This document shows, one piece after another, positions 6,593 to 7,986 of a DNA stretch of 7,986 nt. Made by a program: the position numbers and the translations under genes. The DNA comes from Crocinitomicaceae bacterium (GTDB lineage Bacteria > Bacteroidota > Bacteroidia > Flavobacteriales_D > Crocinitomicaceae), in contig JAHEMP010000099.1 in assembly GCA_024643585.1 (NCBI GenBank), positions 1 to 7,986 on the forward strand, in the 5' to 3' direction. Positions within the stretch are counted from its first letter, which is position 1. Each line of letters opens with the position of its first letter. The notes under the pieces are model-generated. The model searched no databases. It had not been told where the DNA came from and saw only the letters and a program-made list of their open reading frames with translations.

Positions 6593-6623
6593 CAAATATA
6601 AATTAATTAATCTTATTCTTCAA
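6593..6623 (-). promoter_or_regulatory. Bacteroidota-type promoter of the lipoprotein gene
   Basis: On the minus strand a TTG (6623-6621) is followed after 20 bases by TATATTTG (6600-6593). This fits TTG-N17-23-TAnnTTTG, the consensus described for Bacteroidota housekeeping transcription, and is the only complete two-part match in the window. It implies a leader of about 45 bases before the ATG at 6542. The -33 end is overlapped by the palindrome at 6611-6628. Confidence 0.6.
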
Positions 6624-6628
6624 TAAGA
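6611..6628. promoter_or_regulatory. Palindrome, candidate operator between regulator and lipoprotein
   Basis: TCTTATT and AATAAGA form a perfect 7-bp inverted repeat around a CTTC centre; an overlapping alternative pairs ATTCTT with AAGAAT. The site lies between the divergent MerR-type regulator and lipoprotein genes and covers the TTG of the lipoprotein promoter. MerR-family proteins bind dyad-symmetric DNA and CarH-type members repress by blocking the -35 region, so autoregulation and control of the neighbour are plausible. Binding is inferred only; the sequence is A+T-rich. Confidence 0.35.
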
Positions 6629-6663
6629 ATTAGAGAAAAGCATTATCAGTATATAATTTAAAG

Positions 6664-7542
6664 ATGGGAGTATACAAAATCAAGGATATTGAAATATTGA
6701 CTGGTATAAAAGCCCATACTATCCGCATATGGGAGAAAAGATATGGAATTCCTACTCCTTCCCGCACTGAAACAAAAATTAGAAGTTATTCAGACGACGA
6801 TCTGAAGGAACTATTGAATGTCGCAATTCTGAACAAAAATGGAATGAAAATTTCAAAAATTGCAGAATTGAACAACAGCGATAAATTAAAAAATGTTGAC
6901 ATCATTCGGAGTTATGATAAGGTAGACATCCATCACGAAAACTTGCTGTTGGCTCTAATGGAATTGGATGAGCATCTCTTTTTAACAACGCTTCAATCCT
7001 TATTTGGACAGTTTGGTGTAATAGAATCGTTTTCAAAACATCTTACAAGGTTTTTGGAAAGGATAGGGATACTTTGGTTAACAGGAGCAATTGAACCCGC
7101 TCAAGAACATTTTATCTCCAATCTTTTAAGACAAAAGATACTTGCTTTAACGGATCAATTGCCACTGCCAGAAAAAAATTCGCCCAAGATTTTACTTTTT
7201 CTACCTGAAAATGAATGGCATGAATTGAGTTTGTTGTTTTATCATTATGAACTAAGAAGAAGAGGTTTGTTTTCCATCTACTTAGGCCAAAATATGCCTG
7301 TCGATTCGATCATAAACTCAATCGAACAACAGAAACCATTCGGAATCCTTGCGAACTGTGTATCGTCATTTGGCGAAAATCACTACCAAAATTTGTTTAA
7401 AAAGATTAAATCAAAATCGAAAGACATAACGATTTTTGCAGCGGGATATCAAATTTCAAGTCAAAAAGAAAGATACAAGGATTTGATTGTGGCTCTTGAA
7501 AGTCCAAGCGATATTGAAAAAATCCTAGTCGCTATTGGATGA
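6664..7542 (+). CDS. CarH/LitR-like MerR regulator with B12-binding module
   Basis: A 292-residue transcription factor with three parts. A MerR winged helix (about 3-70) includes VYKIKDIEILTGI and the recognition-helix segment TIRIWEKRYGIPTPSRT. A helical cap domain (about 90-165) and a Rossmann-like cobalamin-binding domain (about 174-290) follow. The photosensing W-x9-EH motif of CarH is intact: Trp138, Glu148, His149. The lower axial ligand histidine is present as His186 in EWHELS, but the E/DxHxxG glycine is Ser189. The later SxL and GG positions read SSF (234-236) and AAG (259-261). Characterised relatives bind adenosylcobalamin, tetramerise in the dark to repress carotenoid genes, and dissociate in light. 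No carotenoid gene is visible here. The first methionine begins the wHTH directly. No clear TAnnTTTG precedes the gene. The call to family is firm; B12 or light sensing is likely but unproven. Confidence 0.92.
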   Translation: MGVYKIKDIEILTGIKAHTIRIWEKRYGIPTPSRTETKIRSYSDDDLKELLNVAILNKNGMKISKIAELNNSDKLKNVDIIRSYDKVDIHHENLLLALMELDEHLFLTTLQSLFGQFGVIESFSKHLTRFLERIGILWLTGAIEPAQEHFISNLLRQKILALTDQLPLPEKNSPKILLFLPENEWHELSLLFYHYELRRRGLFSIYLGQNMPVDSIINSIEQQKPFGILANCVSSFGENHYQNLFKKIKSKSKDITIFAAGYQISSQKERYKDLIVALESPSDIEKILVAIG

Positions 7543-7942
7543 TAATTCCATTTGATTTTAACTGAGGTATGTAAGCAATGTTTTTCGGTTGAATTGTTTC
7601 GGCTAAAAAGACAAACTTCTTATCATACATCACATCGTTTACCCAAAAACTTACCCAATATTCATTAGATAACCCAAAAACATCTGGCATAATGGGTTCA
7701 ATTTTGGCAACTTCATTTGGCAACATTACTTCAATACAATGGCGCAGGGTAGACGTTGTTACTCTTTCTCCTGTATTGGCATTTTCTCCATAACCTTTGC
7801 TCGTAATAATGATACCTTCCATTATATCCTCTCGAAAATTGGCCAAATAGACATTGTAAATTTTTTCATTGTCTTCGCCAATTTCTTCAATAACGGCTAC
7901 TGCAACATTTTCAACTTTTGGACCAAGCAATTCTTCACGCAT
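7532..7942 (-). CDS. Conserved-looking protein of unknown function
   Basis: A 136-residue soluble protein without a signal peptide or membrane segment. It starts MREELLGPKVENVAVAVIEEIG and continues with short alternating strands (YNVYLANF, GIIITSKGYGENANTGERVTTSTLRH). The second half, IEPIMPDVFGLSNEYWVSFWVNDVMYDKKFVFLAETI, has a Trp/Tyr-rich core and looks well folded. I have an impression of similar short proteins in other Bacteroidota but cannot name a domain or a function. Codon use and composition resemble the neighbours. The start is supported by two TAnnTTTG elements just upstream. Its last 11 bases overlap the end of the CarH-like gene on the opposite strand, so the two genes are convergent and not functionally linked by an operon. 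Confidence 0.8.
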   Translation of the reverse strand: MREELLGPKVENVAVAVIEEIGEDNEKIYNVYLANFREDIMEGIIITSKGYGENANTGERVTTSTLRHCIEVMLPNEVAKIEPIMPDVFGLSNEYWVSFWVNDVMYDKKFVFLAETIQPKNIAYIPQLKSNGIIIQ

Positions 7943-7949
7943 TTTAAAG

Positions 7950-7973
7950 CAAATTTATTCGAATACAAAAGTA
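7950..7973 (-). promoter_or_regulatory. Two tandem -7 elements before the 136-residue gene
   Basis: The minus strand reads TACTTTTG (7973-7966) and then TAAATTTG (7957-7950); both match TAnnTTTG. The nearer one is only 7 bases from the ATG at 7942, which would give an almost leaderless transcript. The farther one gives a leader of about 15-18 bases, like the other genes here, and is the better candidate. Its -33 region lies beyond the window. Confidence 0.4.
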
Positions 7974-7986
7974 CATAAGAAATCAC

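Noticed and set aside
7739..7978. Plus-strand open frame antisense to the 136-residue gene and running past its promoter
   Set aside because: Composition is shadow-like and it overlaps the promoter elements of the minus-strand gene.
1..7986. A mobile element, defence system, CRISPR array or biosynthetic cluster
   Set aside because: No transposase, integrase, toxin, nuclease or repeat array is seen. The genes are mostly housekeeping, with uniform A+T-rich composition and tight Bacteroidota-style spacing.

Overview
The window is A+T-rich, tightly packed chromosomal DNA from a member of the Bacteroidota, most likely a Flavobacteriales-type organism; genus is not determinable. The evidence is threefold. 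Copies of the Bacteroidota -7 promoter element TAnnTTTG sit just upstream of nearly every transcription unit. Shine-Dalgarno sequences are absent. The proteins also have lineage-typical features, such as a Mrp ATPase with the ENMAWFTPAELP segment in place of a CxxC motif, and lipoproteins with short N-terminal signals. I see no mobile element, CRISPR array, tRNA or rRNA, and no intergenic gap over about 120 bases.

Layout from left to right. 1-1984 (minus) is polyphosphate kinase 1 (ppk1), nearly complete, running off the left edge with roughly 25-30 C-terminal residues missing. A strong intrinsic terminator at 2019-2047 separates it from an uncharacterised lipoprotein gene (2052-2594, minus). 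Divergent from that, 2699-4467 (plus) is a two-gene unit: a glyoxalase II-like metallo-beta-lactamase-fold hydrolase and a GT4 glycosyltransferase, joined by a one-base TAATG overlap. A stem-rich convergent intergenic region follows. 4558-5891 (minus) is a two-gene Fe-S unit: a Mrp/ApbC-family P-loop ATPase translationally coupled by ATGA to a small NifU C-terminal-domain (Nfu) protein. A second lipoprotein gene lies at 5955-6542 (minus). Divergent from it is a CarH/LitR-like MerR regulator with a cobalamin-binding module (6664-7542, plus). Its 3' end overlaps, tail to tail, a 136-residue protein of unknown function (7532-7942, minus).

Most of this is housekeeping: polyphosphate metabolism, Fe-S cluster delivery, and cell-envelope or exopolysaccharide glycosylation. 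The parts most worth attention are three. (1) The CarH-like regulator keeps the W-x9-EH light-sensing motif and the lower-ligand histidine but has altered surrounding B12-binding residues; it stands next to a lipoprotein gene whose well-formed promoter is overlapped by a palindrome. (2) The Mrp protein contains no cysteine at all, yet is coupled to a CxxC Nfu scaffold. (3) The Glx-II-like hydrolase is coupled to the glycosyltransferase. I did not find a convincing new multi-gene system.
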